Below, piece by piece: positions 36,011-44,363 of a stretch of DNA of 64,000 nucleotides. The translations under genes were made by a program, and so were the position numbers. This DNA is from Methanomassiliicoccus sp. (GTDB taxonomy: Archaea > Thermoplasmatota > Thermoplasmata > Methanomassiliicoccales > Methanomassiliicoccaceae). The DNA lies in NCBI GenBank assembly GCA_033485155.1, contig JAWQJJ010000005.1, forward strand, positions 62,001-126,000. Direction: 5' to 3'. Within the stretch, counting starts at the first letter, position 1. The number at the start of each line of letters is the position of its first letter. Below the pieces are notes generated by a model, which ran no database searches, had not been told where the DNA came from, and saw nothing but the letters and a program-made list of their open reading frames with translations.

Positions 36011-36973
36011 ATGCTGTCCACCATCGTCCAGAAGCTCATGTCTGGAAAGAAGGTCGTCCTATTGCACGGCAACGCCGACCCCGATGCCTTGGGCTCGGCC
36101 TACGCCCTCTATCGTGCCTTTCCCGATATCACAGTCGCCGCCCTGGGCGGCCTCGATCGCCTGGCCAAGGTTATGGCCATAAATCTCCAGTTCGAGGTGC
36201 TGAGCTTCGTCGACCTGGACGCGTTCGACACGGTGGTGGCAGTGGATTCCTCGTCTATGGAACAGGTCGGCGTCGACCTAACCGGGCGAGATATCGTAGC
36301 TATCGACCATCATGCCCCCTGTGGGGATTGGGACGAGGCTCTGTTCCTTTGCGACGAGACCAGGCGCAGCTGCGCGGAGATCGTGTTCGAGGTCCTCAAG
36401 GTGGCGGGGACCGCAATCGACCGCCGTATAGGGCTGGCCCTGGCCGTAGGCATGCTCACCGACAGTGGTCACTTCCGCTTCGCCAACGCCGCCATGATGC
36501 GCACGTTCTCCGAGGTCATGGATGCCAGCGGCATCAACATGGACGAGGCCATGGACCTGACCGACCTTGACCCCGACGTCTCGGAGCGTATCTCTCAGCT
36601 CAAGGGGGCGCAGAGGATGCGCTTTGATCGCCTAGGGGACCACATAGCAGCCATCTCCTTGGGGAGCGCCCATGAATCCTCTGTATGCAAGGCCATCCTC
36701 AACATCGGCGCCGATGTCGCGTTCGTGGGCTCTCAGCGGGACGAGAAGTTCCGCATCAGCGCCCGGGCCCGGCAGGACATCGTCAGGAAGGGGTTGCATC
36801 TCGGGAAGCTGCTGGACGATATCGGCGGCGAGACCAGCAACAACGGAGGGGGGCACGCCGGCGCTGCCGGTCTGACCGGAGTAGGTGACGTGGAGGCCAT
36901 CCTCAACATCTGCCTGTCCCGCTCCATGGCCTTCTTCCGAGAGCACCGAGACGCTGTCCGCTCTCAGAGCTGA
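36011..36973 (+). CDS. DHH/DHHA1 phosphoesterase
   Basis: 320 residues. The DHH motifs are HGNADPDALGSA, VAVDSSS, AIDHHAP and LTDSGHFRFA, and the DHHA1 domain ends with NNGGGHAGAAG. It is an archaeal nanoRNase/RecJ-like Mn-dependent enzyme that cleaves short oligonucleotides or phosphate esters. TATA-like CTAATATCC about 25 bases before ATG suggests a leaderless mRNA. It overlaps the convergent HAD gene by 10 bases. Confidence 0.9.
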   Translation: MLSTIVQKLMSGKKVVLLHGNADPDALGSAYALYRAFPDITVAALGGLDRLAKVMAINLQFEVLSFVDLDAFDTVVAVDSSSMEQVGVDLTGRDIVAIDHHAPCGDWDEALFLCDETRRSCAEIVFEVLKVAGTAIDRRIGLALAVGMLTDSGHFRFANAAMMRTFSEVMDASGINMDEAMDLTDLDPDVSERISQLKGAQRMRFDRLGDHIAAISLGSAHESSVCKAILNIGADVAFVGSQRDEKFRISARARQDIVRKGLHLGKLLDDIGGETSNNGGGHAGAAGLTGVGDVEAILNICLSRSMAFFREHRDAVRSQS

Positions 36974-37668
36974 AGGCGATCGGCAAGCTCGTACAGATTG
37001 ATCACCCGATCATATCCCTGGCCGACGAACTCCACCCGGCGGTCCAGCAGCACCCCCGGTATGCCCATCCTTCTAGGCCCGTCGACGTCCCACACCGGGT
37101 TATCGCCAACGAACAGGCATTCCTCCGGACGAGCCTTGGCGACCTCCAAGGCGTGGGTGAAGATGTGTGGATCTGGTTTCCTCCACCCCACGTCTCGGCA
37201 GAACACCGTCCCGCGGACCCGGGAACCGATACCCGTCCTCGCGAGCTGTTCCCGCCATAGATCGGCCGGGCTTCCCCAGGTAGTGTTGGACACTATGACT
37301 GCCTCGTACCCCTGCGTAAGCAGAGCGTCGAGGAATGGTAGAGCGTCTTCGAACACCCTCGCCTGTCCGAACAGCGGAGTCATGAACGATCGGCACATGG
37401 CCGGAAGAAGAGGGGTATCCTCTGCCCTCAGGTCGAAAGTGATGGACAGACGATGCTCCAGGGGACGCACCACTGGGTCGTTGGGGCTCTGGGCGCTGAG
37501 GCCCCATCTGGCTTCCAGGGCATCGAGGGAGAGCACTTCCCGCCCGCTCTGCATCAAAGTCCGGCGGGCCGAGTCCAGGGACGATGGCAGGACCAGGCCA
37601 GGCAGGGTATGACCGAAGAAGTCGACCAAGGTCCCTCCGAGATCGATGAGCAGCACGCGTGGAGTCAT
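36964..37668 (-). CDS. HAD-superfamily protein with altered motif I
   Basis: 234 residues from ATG 37668. HAD motifs: LLIDLGGTLVD (Asp9), VIVSNTT, RKPDP and FVGDNPVWDVDGPRR. In motif I the second Asp of the usual DxD is Gly11. That residue is the general acid/base in phosphatases, so the reaction may not be simple phosphate hydrolysis. Cytoplasmic. Substrate unknown. Confidence 0.85.
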   Translation of the reverse strand: MTPRVLLIDLGGTLVDFFGHTLPGLVLPSSLDSARRTLMQSGREVLSLDALEARWGLSAQSPNDPVVRPLEHRLSITFDLRAEDTPLLPAMCRSFMTPLFGQARVFEDALPFLDALLTQGYEAVIVSNTTWGSPADLWREQLARTGIGSRVRGTVFCRDVGWRKPDPHIFTHALEVAKARPEECLFVGDNPVWDVDGPRRMGIPGVLLDRRVEFVGQGYDRVINLYELADRLQL

Positions 37669-37734
37669 GTGATGAACCAGGGCATGCCAACTCAAATACC
37701 TGACGATTGACGCTTCAGCCCTGTCCCCTTAAGA

Positions 37735-37742
37735 CAAAAAAA
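37735..37742 (-). terminator. Oligo-T terminator after tyrS
   Basis: On the minus strand a T7-8 run follows 5 bases after the tyrS stop. Confidence 0.55.
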
Positions 37743-37746
37743 GGGT

Positions 37747-38790
37747 TCAGAGGAGGCCGATGGACCTCTTCATGGCGATGAAGTTTTCGGGGTTCCTCTC
37801 GAAATACTCCCGCGCTGGAGCTAGCTGATCGCTGAGGGCCTTAGCCACTCCGTTCTTCAGGTCCATAGGGTGCAGCTTCCCGGCGACGTAGGTCTCCTCC
37901 AGCTCGGCGTAGGAATGGAACTCCAGCCGACCTCCGAACTTCTCCGGACGGTCGATGGCGAACACCGGGCTCTTTTGGAAGAGGATCATCTGGCAGATAG
38001 CAAGCATAGGATTCCCGGCGACCTCCGGCGGGCAGAAGGCCTTCTTGATCTTGCGGTCGATGTCCTCTGGGGCGTCGTGGATGAGGATCCCGCTGTCGGG
38101 ATCGGACTTTGACATCTTATTGGCGATGGGGTCCATGCGGTTGACGCCCTTCAGCCCGGGGAGCAGAGGGGTGTGCAACGCTACGGGCACCTTCCATTTC
38201 AGCTTCTCCCCGGCCTCGCGGGCCAGCATGTGCGCCCTCCTCTGATCTATGCCAGAATAGGCAAGGTCGATGTTCATCCGGAATATGTCCGTCGCCTGCA
38301 TCAACGGATATAGGAACTTCGAGGAGTCAAGCTCGGCATCGTCCTCCTTGCGCCCCATGATGGTCATGGCACGCTTGATGCGGGACAGGGAAGTCACCTT
38401 CCCCACCTTCATGACCATCTCCCAGTACTCCATACCCATGATCTCTGAGGCCAGCACGAACTTGACCTTGTCCCGGGGAACTCCCAGCGCTTCGAAGCAA
38501 TCCTCCATGTACCTGGCGCAGGTGCGTATCCGCTCGATATCCCCGCCCAGCTTGTCGTTGATGTAGGCGTGCCAGTCGGCGAAGAAGATGGTCACTTCGA
38601 AGCCGGCGTCGACAAGGTCTTTGACCTTGTTGGCGCAGATGACCCAGCCCAAATGGACGAGCCCAGAGGGCTCGAACCCAATATAGGCACGGGGAGACGG
38701 ATTGGTGGCGAGGAGGTTCTTTAGCTCCTCGACGGTGACGATCTCCTCGGTGTTCCTAGCCAGCAGGTTGAACCTCTCTTCGGCGTCCAT
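37747..38790 (-). CDS. tyrS: Tyrosyl-tRNA synthetase
   Basis: 347 residues, archaeal/eukaryotic type. The ATP motif is HLGW (46-49, for HIGH) and the KMSKS loop is intact (225-229). SGIDQRRAHMLAREAGEK is characteristic. A TATA-like ATAAATAA on the minus strand near 38816-38826 lies about 30 bases upstream, so the mRNA is short-leadered or leaderless. Confidence 0.97.
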   Translation of the reverse strand: MDAEERFNLLARNTEEIVTVEELKNLLATNPSPRAYIGFEPSGLVHLGWVICANKVKDLVDAGFEVTIFFADWHAYINDKLGGDIERIRTCARYMEDCFEALGVPRDKVKFVLASEIMGMEYWEMVMKVGKVTSLSRIKRAMTIMGRKEDDAELDSSKFLYPLMQATDIFRMNIDLAYSGIDQRRAHMLAREAGEKLKWKVPVALHTPLLPGLKGVNRMDPIANKMSKSDPDSGILIHDAPEDIDRKIKKAFCPPEVAGNPMLAICQMILFQKSPVFAIDRPEKFGGRLEFHSYAELEETYVAGKLHPMDLKNGVAKALSDQLAPAREYFERNPENFIAMKRSIGLL

Positions 38791-38912
38791 ATCACTCGGG
38801 TACCGATTCCCTGAGCATTATTTATCATTTCGGACCGGCGGCAAGGCGGGCCTTGAGCAGGGGTCCCGTCCGGCCCTAAGGCCGCTTCGGAGCACAAGGA
38901 AATATGCCAGAA

Positions 38913-38944
38913 GGAATCAAAAATTCCAATGGTACATATGTATC
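38913..38944 (+). promoter_or_regulatory. NrpR-like half-sites upstream of glnA
   Basis: GGAA-N7-TTCC (38913-38927) and GGTA-N6-TATC (38931-38944, including palindrome TACATATGTA) lie about 45-75 bases before the glnA TATA box. The nitrogen repressor NrpR binds GGAA-N6-TTCC in Methanococcus and GGTA-N6-TACC in Methanosarcina. The first site has one extra spacer base and the second has one mismatch. Confidence 0.4.
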
Positions 38945-38985
38945 ATAACGTTATTTCTACCTCAACATTTGTCTCACAAGAAAAA

Positions 38986-38994
38986 TTTATATTA
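38986..38994 (+). promoter_or_regulatory. TATA box of glnA
   Basis: TTTATATTA predicts a start near 39015 and a leader of about 115 bases. Confidence 0.55.
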
Positions 38995-39012
38995 CGCATT
39001 TGTCTACGGTGA

Positions 39013-39108
39013 TTCGTCCCGGGCGAGGGCGATCATATCTTATGAGCATGCTCACCGGAGCCCAGGCCGGACCGGAGGTCCATGCCGCCGCTAAGCCCGG
39101 GGGACGAA
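39013..39108 (+). promoter_or_regulatory. Structured 5' leader of glnA, possible riboregulator
   Basis: TTCGTCCCGGGC (39013-39024) pairs along its whole length with 39095-39108 (GCCCGG-gg-GACGAA), a 12-bp stem with a 2-base bulge. Inside it are hairpins GAG-CATG-CTC (39044-39053) and GGACC-GGA-GGTCC (39069-39081). The closing stem ends 21 bases before the ATG. The shape is a closed multi-branch RNA. No known riboswitch class is recognised. Confidence 0.45.
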
Positions 39109-39129
39109 CGGCAGAAGGATGTGAGAGGT

Positions 39130-40578
39130 ATGTCAGAGATTTCGAAGCTCAGCGCCGAAGAGAAAAAGGCGAAGGCCATGGAGATGTGCTCCTCTGGCCA
39201 GGTCAAGATGGTCGATTTCAAGTTCACCGATGTGCCGGGCACGCTCCAGCACATCTCCTATCCATCGGGACGGATGTGCGAGGACCTGCTGGAAGACGGT
39301 GTCGGGTTCGACGCCTCATCCATTCGAGGCTTTGCGTCGATCAACGAGAGCGACATGCTGCTAATGCCGGACATGAAGACGGCAATCCTGGACCCTGCTT
39401 GCAAGGTGCCAACCCTGTCGGTCTTCTGCGACGTCCGTGAGCCGGTCAAGGGCGAGCGGTACGAGAAGGACCCCCGGTACATCGCTCAGAAGGCCGAGGC
39501 CTACCTGAAGAGCACCGGCATCGCCGATACCGCGTACTTCGGCCCCGAGCTTGAGTTCTTCGTCTTCGACTCCGTTCGGTTCGAGCAGAACCAGCACTCC
39601 GGTTACTACTACATCGATTCCGATGAGGGCATCTGGAACTCCGGCAACAACGTGAACGGCTTCAACCATGGCCATCGTCCCCGGAACAAGGAGGGTTACT
39701 TCCCCGTTCCCCCCACCGACTCCCTGCAGGACTTCCGGTCCGAATGCGTCATCAACCTGATGAATGCTGGCATCGAATGCGAAGTGCACCACCATGAGGT
39801 CGCTACCGCGGGGCAGGGCGAGATCGGCATGCGCTTCCAGACGCTCACCAAGATGGCCGACCAGGTCATGATGTATAAGTACGTACTGAAGAACACCGCC
39901 CACGCCCATGGCAAGACGATCACGTTCATGCCCAAGCCACTGTTCGGTGACAACGGTACCGGCATGCACGTCCACCAGAGCATGTCCCTGGAGGGCAAGA
40001 ACGTCTTCTACGACGCTGACGGCTACTCGCTGCTGTCCCAGAATGCGCTGTACTACATCGGCGGTCTGCTCGAGCACTCCGCTGCCCTGCTGGCGCTCAC
40101 GAACCCCTCGACCAACTCCTACCGTCGCCTGGTCCCCGGCTTCGAGGCTCCCGTGAACCTCGTCTACTCCCAGAGGAACCGGTCGGCCGCGGTGAGGATT
40201 CCGGTGTACTCCAAGAGCCCAAAATCGAAGCGTATCGAGTACCGCCCGCCAGACTCTACCTCGAACCCCTACCTGGCGTTCTCCGCCATGCTCATGGCAG
40301 GTCTGGACGGTATCAAACACAAGATCAGCCCGGGCGAACCGCACGATATGGACATGTTCGAGCTTTCCAAGGAGGAGCTGGCCAAGATCCGCACGGTGCC
40401 TGGTTCACTGGAGAAGGCCCTGGACTCGCTGAAGTCGGATAACGCCTTCCTGCGCCAGGGCGATGTCTTCACCAAGGACTTCGTCGACGGCTGGATAGAC
40501 TACAAGCTCCACAAGGAGAACGACTACGTCCGCCTGAGGCCTCACCCCTCGGAGTTCTATCTGTACTTCGACGCGTGA
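39130..40578 (+). CDS. glnA: Glutamine synthetase
   Basis: Assimilates ammonium by making glutamine from glutamate and ATP. 482 residues, type I. Motifs: GVGFDASSIRGFASINESDMLLMPD, GPELEFFVFDSV, the ATP-binding KPLFGDNGTGMHVHQS and RSAAVRIPVYSKSPKSKRIEYRPPD. No adenylylation Tyr motif (NLYDLP) is seen. ATG 39130 is preferred over 39082 because homology starts there. Expression is likely nitrogen-controlled (see the upstream sites and leader). Confidence 0.97.
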   Translation: MSEISKLSAEEKKAKAMEMCSSGQVKMVDFKFTDVPGTLQHISYPSGRMCEDLLEDGVGFDASSIRGFASINESDMLLMPDMKTAILDPACKVPTLSVFCDVREPVKGERYEKDPRYIAQKAEAYLKSTGIADTAYFGPELEFFVFDSVRFEQNQHSGYYYIDSDEGIWNSGNNVNGFNHGHRPRNKEGYFPVPPTDSLQDFRSECVINLMNAGIECEVHHHEVATAGQGEIGMRFQTLTKMADQVMMYKYVLKNTAHAHGKTITFMPKPLFGDNGTGMHVHQSMSLEGKNVFYDADGYSLLSQNALYYIGGLLEHSAALLALTNPSTNSYRRLVPGFEAPVNLVYSQRNRSAAVRIPVYSKSPKSKRIEYRPPDSTSNPYLAFSAMLMAGLDGIKHKISPGEPHDMDMFELSKEELAKIRTVPGSLEKALDSLKSDNAFLRQGDVFTKDFVDGWIDYKLHKENDYVRLRPHPSEFYLYFDA

Positions 40579-40646
40579 GCTGTGACCGGTGAAGATTAAA
40601 TCTCTTCTGCCCGTCAAACCCCTTCAAACCCTTTTCATATTTATTC

Positions 40647-41138
40647 TCATACCAGGAGGCCGTTTTCGGTCGGGCGGGTAAGGTCCTCCTCCTCGAAATG
40701 CAGCCTGGTCATGCCATTCCCGCCGGTCATCACTGCGGTGAACCGTCCAGGGTGATGCTTGTTGAGCATCCGCCTGACCGCCTTGCCTGGGTTGAGGACG
40801 AATAGCTCCTCACCCCTCCGGAACCCGCGCATGAAGTCCTCCACCATGTCCAAAGCGATATGCCGCCCCCGCTTGCTCGGGACGACATAGAGGACATCGA
40901 TCCTCCTGCTCGATGAAGTATAGGTGTAGAACCCCACGATCTTGGGAAAGTGGTCCTTTGTTATGACCAGCTTAGCCTCTGACCCCTCGTCGACATATGG
41001 CAGGTTGATGTGTTCCGAGGGCGCGTAACACCATCGGAACCGGCCATCCTTGCCCTCCTCATTACACTGCTCGACGAGTTCGTTGATGATCCAATAGTCC
41101 TTGTAGTTCCTAGCCTTGATAAACTTGAACCGTCCCAC
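40647..41138 (-). CDS. GNAT-like acetyltransferase, tentative
   Basis: 163 residues from GTG. A strand-turn-helix, IVGFYTYTSSSRRIDVLYVVPSKRGRHIALDMVEDFM, resembles the GNAT acetyl-CoA-binding motif A (RGxG/A). No close family is recognised, and the substrate is unknown. It converges on glnA. A T-rich stretch between the two genes could terminate both. Confidence 0.55.
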   Translation of the reverse strand: MGRFKFIKARNYKDYWIINELVEQCNEEGKDGRFRWCYAPSEHINLPYVDEGSEAKLVITKDHFPKIVGFYTYTSSSRRIDVLYVVPSKRGRHIALDMVEDFMRGFRRGEELFVLNPGKAVRRMLNKHHPGRFTAVMTGGNGMTRLHFEEEDLTRPTENGLLV

Positions 41139-41267
41139 CCACTCACCACTCTCGTCCCACTATGCGAACCGTTCAAATACTGGATCTCGGCACGGTTATT
41201 ATGGCCGTAAACGATATAGAACTGACGACCTCGTTTACCTTTATCATAGTGGAAAAATGATGCTCAA

Positions 41268-41287
41268 GGCCGCGTTGGAACGCGGCC
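41268..41287 (-). terminator. Hairpin terminator of the 48-codon ORF
   Basis: GGCCGCGTT (41268-41276) and AACGCGGCC (41279-41287) form a stem. On the minus strand a T5 run follows 11 bases later (41252-41256). Confidence 0.45.
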
Positions 41288-41317
41288 CTATAGCATGGTG
41301 GTTTTTGCGGCCAATTA

Positions 41318-41464
41318 TCAGGCGCCCGGTGCTTTGGGCGCGAGATTCACGCTACTGGGTACGGGCTCGGGATACTTCAGGGACGGGATCGCGTCCTTCT
41401 CGCCCTGCAGTCCGCTCAGCAGGCGGGCCGCCGTCTTGGCTTGGAGGATTTCCGAGTCTCTCAT
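41318..41464 (-). CDS. 48-residue protein of unknown function
   Basis: ATG 41464 has Shine-Dalgarno GGAGGAA five bases ahead. A TATA box (AATATATT, 41505-41512) would start transcription about 17 bases before the ATG, and a hairpin terminator lies 31 bases past the stop. The product begins MRDSEILQAKTAARLLSGL (amphipathic helix) and ends in a Pro-rich tail. No family is recognised. The complete promoter-SD-ORF-terminator set makes it a credible gene. Confidence 0.55.
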   Translation of the reverse strand: MRDSEILQAKTAARLLSGLQGEKDAIPSLKYPEPVPSSVNLAPKAPGA

Positions 41465-41533
41465 GTCGATTCCTCCGCATCCCTGACGACAGACCAAGTG
41501 CACAAATATATTGGAGCGACTACTATTTCAAGC

Positions 41534-41553
41534 GACCGATAATATTATCGGTC
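41534..41553. promoter_or_regulatory. 20-bp perfect palindrome
   Basis: GACCGATAAT and its exact reverse complement ATTATCGGTC are joined without spacer. It lies 21 bases upstream of the TATA box of the 48-codon ORF and 20 bases past the sulfur-carrier stop. It may be an operator or a 3'-end hairpin. Confidence 0.5.
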
Positions 41554-41573
41554 TTGATATATAGATGGCATTT

Positions 41574-41858
41574 TCATCCGCCCGCGGTTATAGGGAGGAT
41601 GGAAACCGTATCTCCGTCCTTCAGCGTGGCCGACGTCCCTCCCAGATGTTCGATATTCTTACCGTTGACCAGGACGAACAGCATGTCCGAGAGGGCGCCG
41701 TCCTTGGGATAGAGATAGCCGCGCATGGGCGCTCCGAACCGAGCTGTGAGCTCACTCAGCAAATCTCCTACCGTCGTCCCCGGGAACTCGACTTGGGCCT
41801 GGTGCCCACCTATCACCGAGGTAAGCGGCCCGAAGGTTCGGATGGCCACTTGCGTCAT
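41574..41858 (-). CDS. Ubiquitin-like sulfur carrier (MoaD/ThiS/SAMP type)
   Basis: 94 residues from ATG 41858, beta-grasp fold ending in Gly-Gly (LPITAGG). The middle motif TTVGDLLSELTARFG...FVLVNGKNIEHLGG..LKDGDTVSILP is typical. The C-terminal glycine can be adenylated by an E1-like enzyme to carry sulfur for molybdopterin or thiolated tRNA, or be attached to proteins as a SAMP. It starts 1 base after the flavoprotein stop, so the two are coupled. Confidence 0.85.
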   Translation of the reverse strand: MTQVAIRTFGPLTSVIGGHQAQVEFPGTTVGDLLSELTARFGAPMRGYLYPKDGALSDMLFVLVNGKNIEHLGGTSATLKDGDTVSILPITAGG

Positions 41859-41859
41859 C

Positions 41860-43209
41860 TCATAACCTCTGCACGAGGTCCTCTGCCGCTGCATTGACGA
41901 CGTCCTTGACCATCGAGGTCGGCGGACAGTAGGCGTTCTCGAAGGAGTTGACGAACTCCTCGGCCGTGACCCCTTTGAGTATGGCAGCGGTCAGCCAATT
42001 GATGCGACCGGTCACCTCGCTACCGGCCACCACCTGCGCTCCAAGCAGCCTGTGGGTCTCACGGTCGGCGATGAGCTTCACCAGGAGCTTCCTCCCTCCG
42101 GGGTAGTATCTAGCGCAGGTTAGCCCAGTCGCCTTACCCTCCACAACGCTAAGGCCGTAGTATTCGGCCAGTCCCTTGGACAGCCCGGTCCCTCCGACCT
42201 GCAGGTCCCCGACCTGAGATACCCAGGCGCTCAGCACGGCGGGAAAGGTGGCGTACTTGCCGGCGGCGTTGAGGCCGGCGACCCGTCCCTGCCTCACCGC
42301 GGTCGCCCCCAGTTGGCTCATGGTCGGCCCAGGGGCAGCAGCGCTCTGGCACATTACAACGTCCCCCGCCACATATACGTCCTTCAACAGCCGGCCCTTT
42401 CGGTACGGCTGCAGCGTCGGGGAGACTCTGACCGCACCCAGGGCCCCGATCTCCAGGCCCATGGCATTTGGCAGCTGGAGATTGGCCCGGACTCCGGTGG
42501 CCATGATGACCATCTCGCAGGGTATCTCGGTCTTGCCGGCCACCACCGCCTCAACCTTGCCTGTGCCCTTGATTGCCCCCAACGGAGTGCTCATGACGAA
42601 CTTTATGCCAAGACCTTCGCAGTAGTCCTGGACCTCCTTGGCCATGTCTGAGTCACAGATACGGGGGATCACCTGAGGGAACATCTCCACCACTGTGACC
42701 TCCTTCCCGGCGTGCCTCAGCGCGACCGCGATCTCTAGGCCGATGACACCAGCGCCGGCGACGACCACCGAGCGTGTGGTGGGCATGGCTTTCTGTACGT
42801 CGATCCCGTCCTGGATGAAGCGGACCTTGTATACCCCAGGCAGGTCAGCGCCCTCGATGGGGGGTACGAACACCGTCCCCCCGGTTGCCATGATCAGGGC
42901 GTCGTACGGGTGGACCGAGCCATCGACGAGCTTGACCGCCTTAGCGTCTACGTCCACCGCGCTGACCATGGCCTTGGTGCGCACCTCGATCCGCCGCTCG
43001 CGTCGGTAGAACTCTGGATCATGCATTACGATGGACGCGAAGTCCTTTATCCTGCCTTCGAGGACGAACGGTATAGCGCAGGGCGAGTAGGAGATGTGCT
43101 CCTCGGTGGTGAAGACCGTTATCTCAGCGTCCTTGTCCGCTGCCCTCGCCGAGGACGCCGCAGTCATCCCCGCAGCCCCCGACCCGATGATGATTATCCT
43201 CTTGGCCAT
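41860..43209 (-). CDS. CoA-disulfide-reductase/NADH-oxidase-like flavoprotein
   Basis: 449 residues. FAD motif IIIIGSGAAGMTAA at the N-terminus, single redox Cys in SYSPCAIPFVLEG near residue 43, NAD motif VVVAGAGVIGLEIA, second FAD motif VYVAGDV, and a C-terminal dimerisation domain. The single-Cys active site fits CoA-disulfide reductase, polysulfide/persulfide reductase or NADH oxidase. Coupling to a sulfur carrier favours sulfur or thiol chemistry. A TATA-like TTTAATATT on the minus strand lies about 25 bases before ATG. Confidence 0.88.
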   Translation of the reverse strand: MAKRIIIIGSGAAGMTAASSARAADKDAEITVFTTEEHISYSPCAIPFVLEGRIKDFASIVMHDPEFYRRERRIEVRTKAMVSAVDVDAKAVKLVDGSVHPYDALIMATGGTVFVPPIEGADLPGVYKVRFIQDGIDVQKAMPTTRSVVVAGAGVIGLEIAVALRHAGKEVTVVEMFPQVIPRICDSDMAKEVQDYCEGLGIKFVMSTPLGAIKGTGKVEAVVAGKTEIPCEMVIMATGVRANLQLPNAMGLEIGALGAVRVSPTLQPYRKGRLLKDVYVAGDVVMCQSAAAPGPTMSQLGATAVRQGRVAGLNAAGKYATFPAVLSAWVSQVGDLQVGGTGLSKGLAEYYGLSVVEGKATGLTCARYYPGGRKLLVKLIADRETHRLLGAQVVAGSEVTGRINWLTAAILKGVTAEEFVNSFENAYCPPTSMVKDVVNAAAEDLVQRL

Positions 43210-43354
43210 GCCTTAACCTTCTGGTCCAGGATTGACCGTACAATATTAAAGGGTTGGTAGGTAGGAGCCTGGCCGGGCTCACACCTGCGCCCATCGACGA
43301 GGGGAAAGGAAAAGTAATAATCGAAGAGCCCATGTCCATCGGGAAAGTGATGAA

Positions 43355-44353
43355 ATGGTCCGTTTGAGCGCCGAGGAGCTGCAGAACCCTGTCAGCATCT
43401 GGAAGGAACAGGATGTCGTCGATGACCGGAGGGTCGACGCGTTCGTCGTCATCCTGCGAACGAGGGGTTGCTGGTGGTCCTGGCAGAAGGGCTGCACGAT
43501 GTGCGGCTACAACGCGGTCAGCTCTAAAGCGGTCACCACTGAGGATCTAAGAAGGCAGCTGGAAAAGGCGGTGCAAAGGTACCAAGGCGAGGGCATGGTG
43601 AAGATCTATACCTCCGGCTCGTTCCTCGATCCCGAAGAGGTCCCGCTTGACCTGCGCTCCGAGGTACTGTCGTCCTTCACGGCGGCAGAGAGGATACTCT
43701 TCGAGAGCCGGCCGGAGTTCATCACCGACGCGAACCTCAAGGACATCGATCCCCGGTCGGCGGTGGCCATCGGATTGGAGACGGCCAATGAGGAGGTACT
43801 GAGGCGATGCGTCCGCAAGGGCTTCACCGTCCAGGATTATCAAAGGGCGGCGGAGGTGTTGCTCGAGCGTGAGCTGCCCCTGCGCACCTACCTGCTGCTC
43901 AAGCCTCCCTACCTCACGGAAAGGGCGGCGGTGCAGGACGCCATCGCCTCGGCCCTCTTCGCCGCACGGTTCTCGGAGAGTGTAAGCGTGAACCCGGTGA
44001 ACGTGCAGAGAGAAACGGTGGTCGACGCCCTGTGGAAACGAGGCAACTATCGTCCACCATGGCTATGGTCACTGGTCGAGGTGCTCCGGCAGGGCCGGGA
44101 GAACACCGATACCCGGATAATGTCCTCTCCCTCAGGGGGCGGGACCGCCCGTGGCGTCCACAATTGCGATCACTGTGATAGAAAGATACTTGATGCGGTC
44201 CAACGCTTTTCGTTCAGCCAGGATCTCGATGACCTCGGGGGGCTGGGGTGCGGATGCCGCGAGGAGTGGACCGCCATAATGGACCTCCAAGATACCATGG
44301 GGACCGCCGTGGACGTGGCCAGGTACTTGAGCGATGAGCTGGAGTTCGATTAG
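43355..44353 (+). CDS. Archaeosine biosynthesis radical SAM protein RaSEA
   Basis: 332 residues. The iron-sulfur motif is RGCWWSWQKGCTMCGYN (Cys39, Cys47, Cys50), the unusual C-x7-C-x2-C of this family. It is followed by a radical SAM barrel (KIYTSGSFLDPEEVP, IGLETANEEVLRRCVRKGF). With ArcS it converts lysine-modified preQ0 in tRNA to archaeosine at position 15. TAG stop. Confidence 0.88.
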   Translation: MVRLSAEELQNPVSIWKEQDVVDDRRVDAFVVILRTRGCWWSWQKGCTMCGYNAVSSKAVTTEDLRRQLEKAVQRYQGEGMVKIYTSGSFLDPEEVPLDLRSEVLSSFTAAERILFESRPEFITDANLKDIDPRSAVAIGLETANEEVLRRCVRKGFTVQDYQRAAEVLLERELPLRTYLLLKPPYLTERAAVQDAIASALFAARFSESVSVNPVNVQRETVVDALWKRGNYRPPWLWSLVEVLRQGRENTDTRIMSSPSGGGTARGVHNCDHCDRKILDAVQRFSFSQDLDDLGGLGCGCREEWTAIMDLQDTMGTAVDVARYLSDELEFD

Positions 44354-44363
44354 AGGGATTCAA

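Noticed and set aside
41295-41486. Plus-strand 63-codon frame opposite the 48-codon ORF
   Set aside because: No Shine-Dalgarno or promoter, whereas the minus-strand ORF has both.
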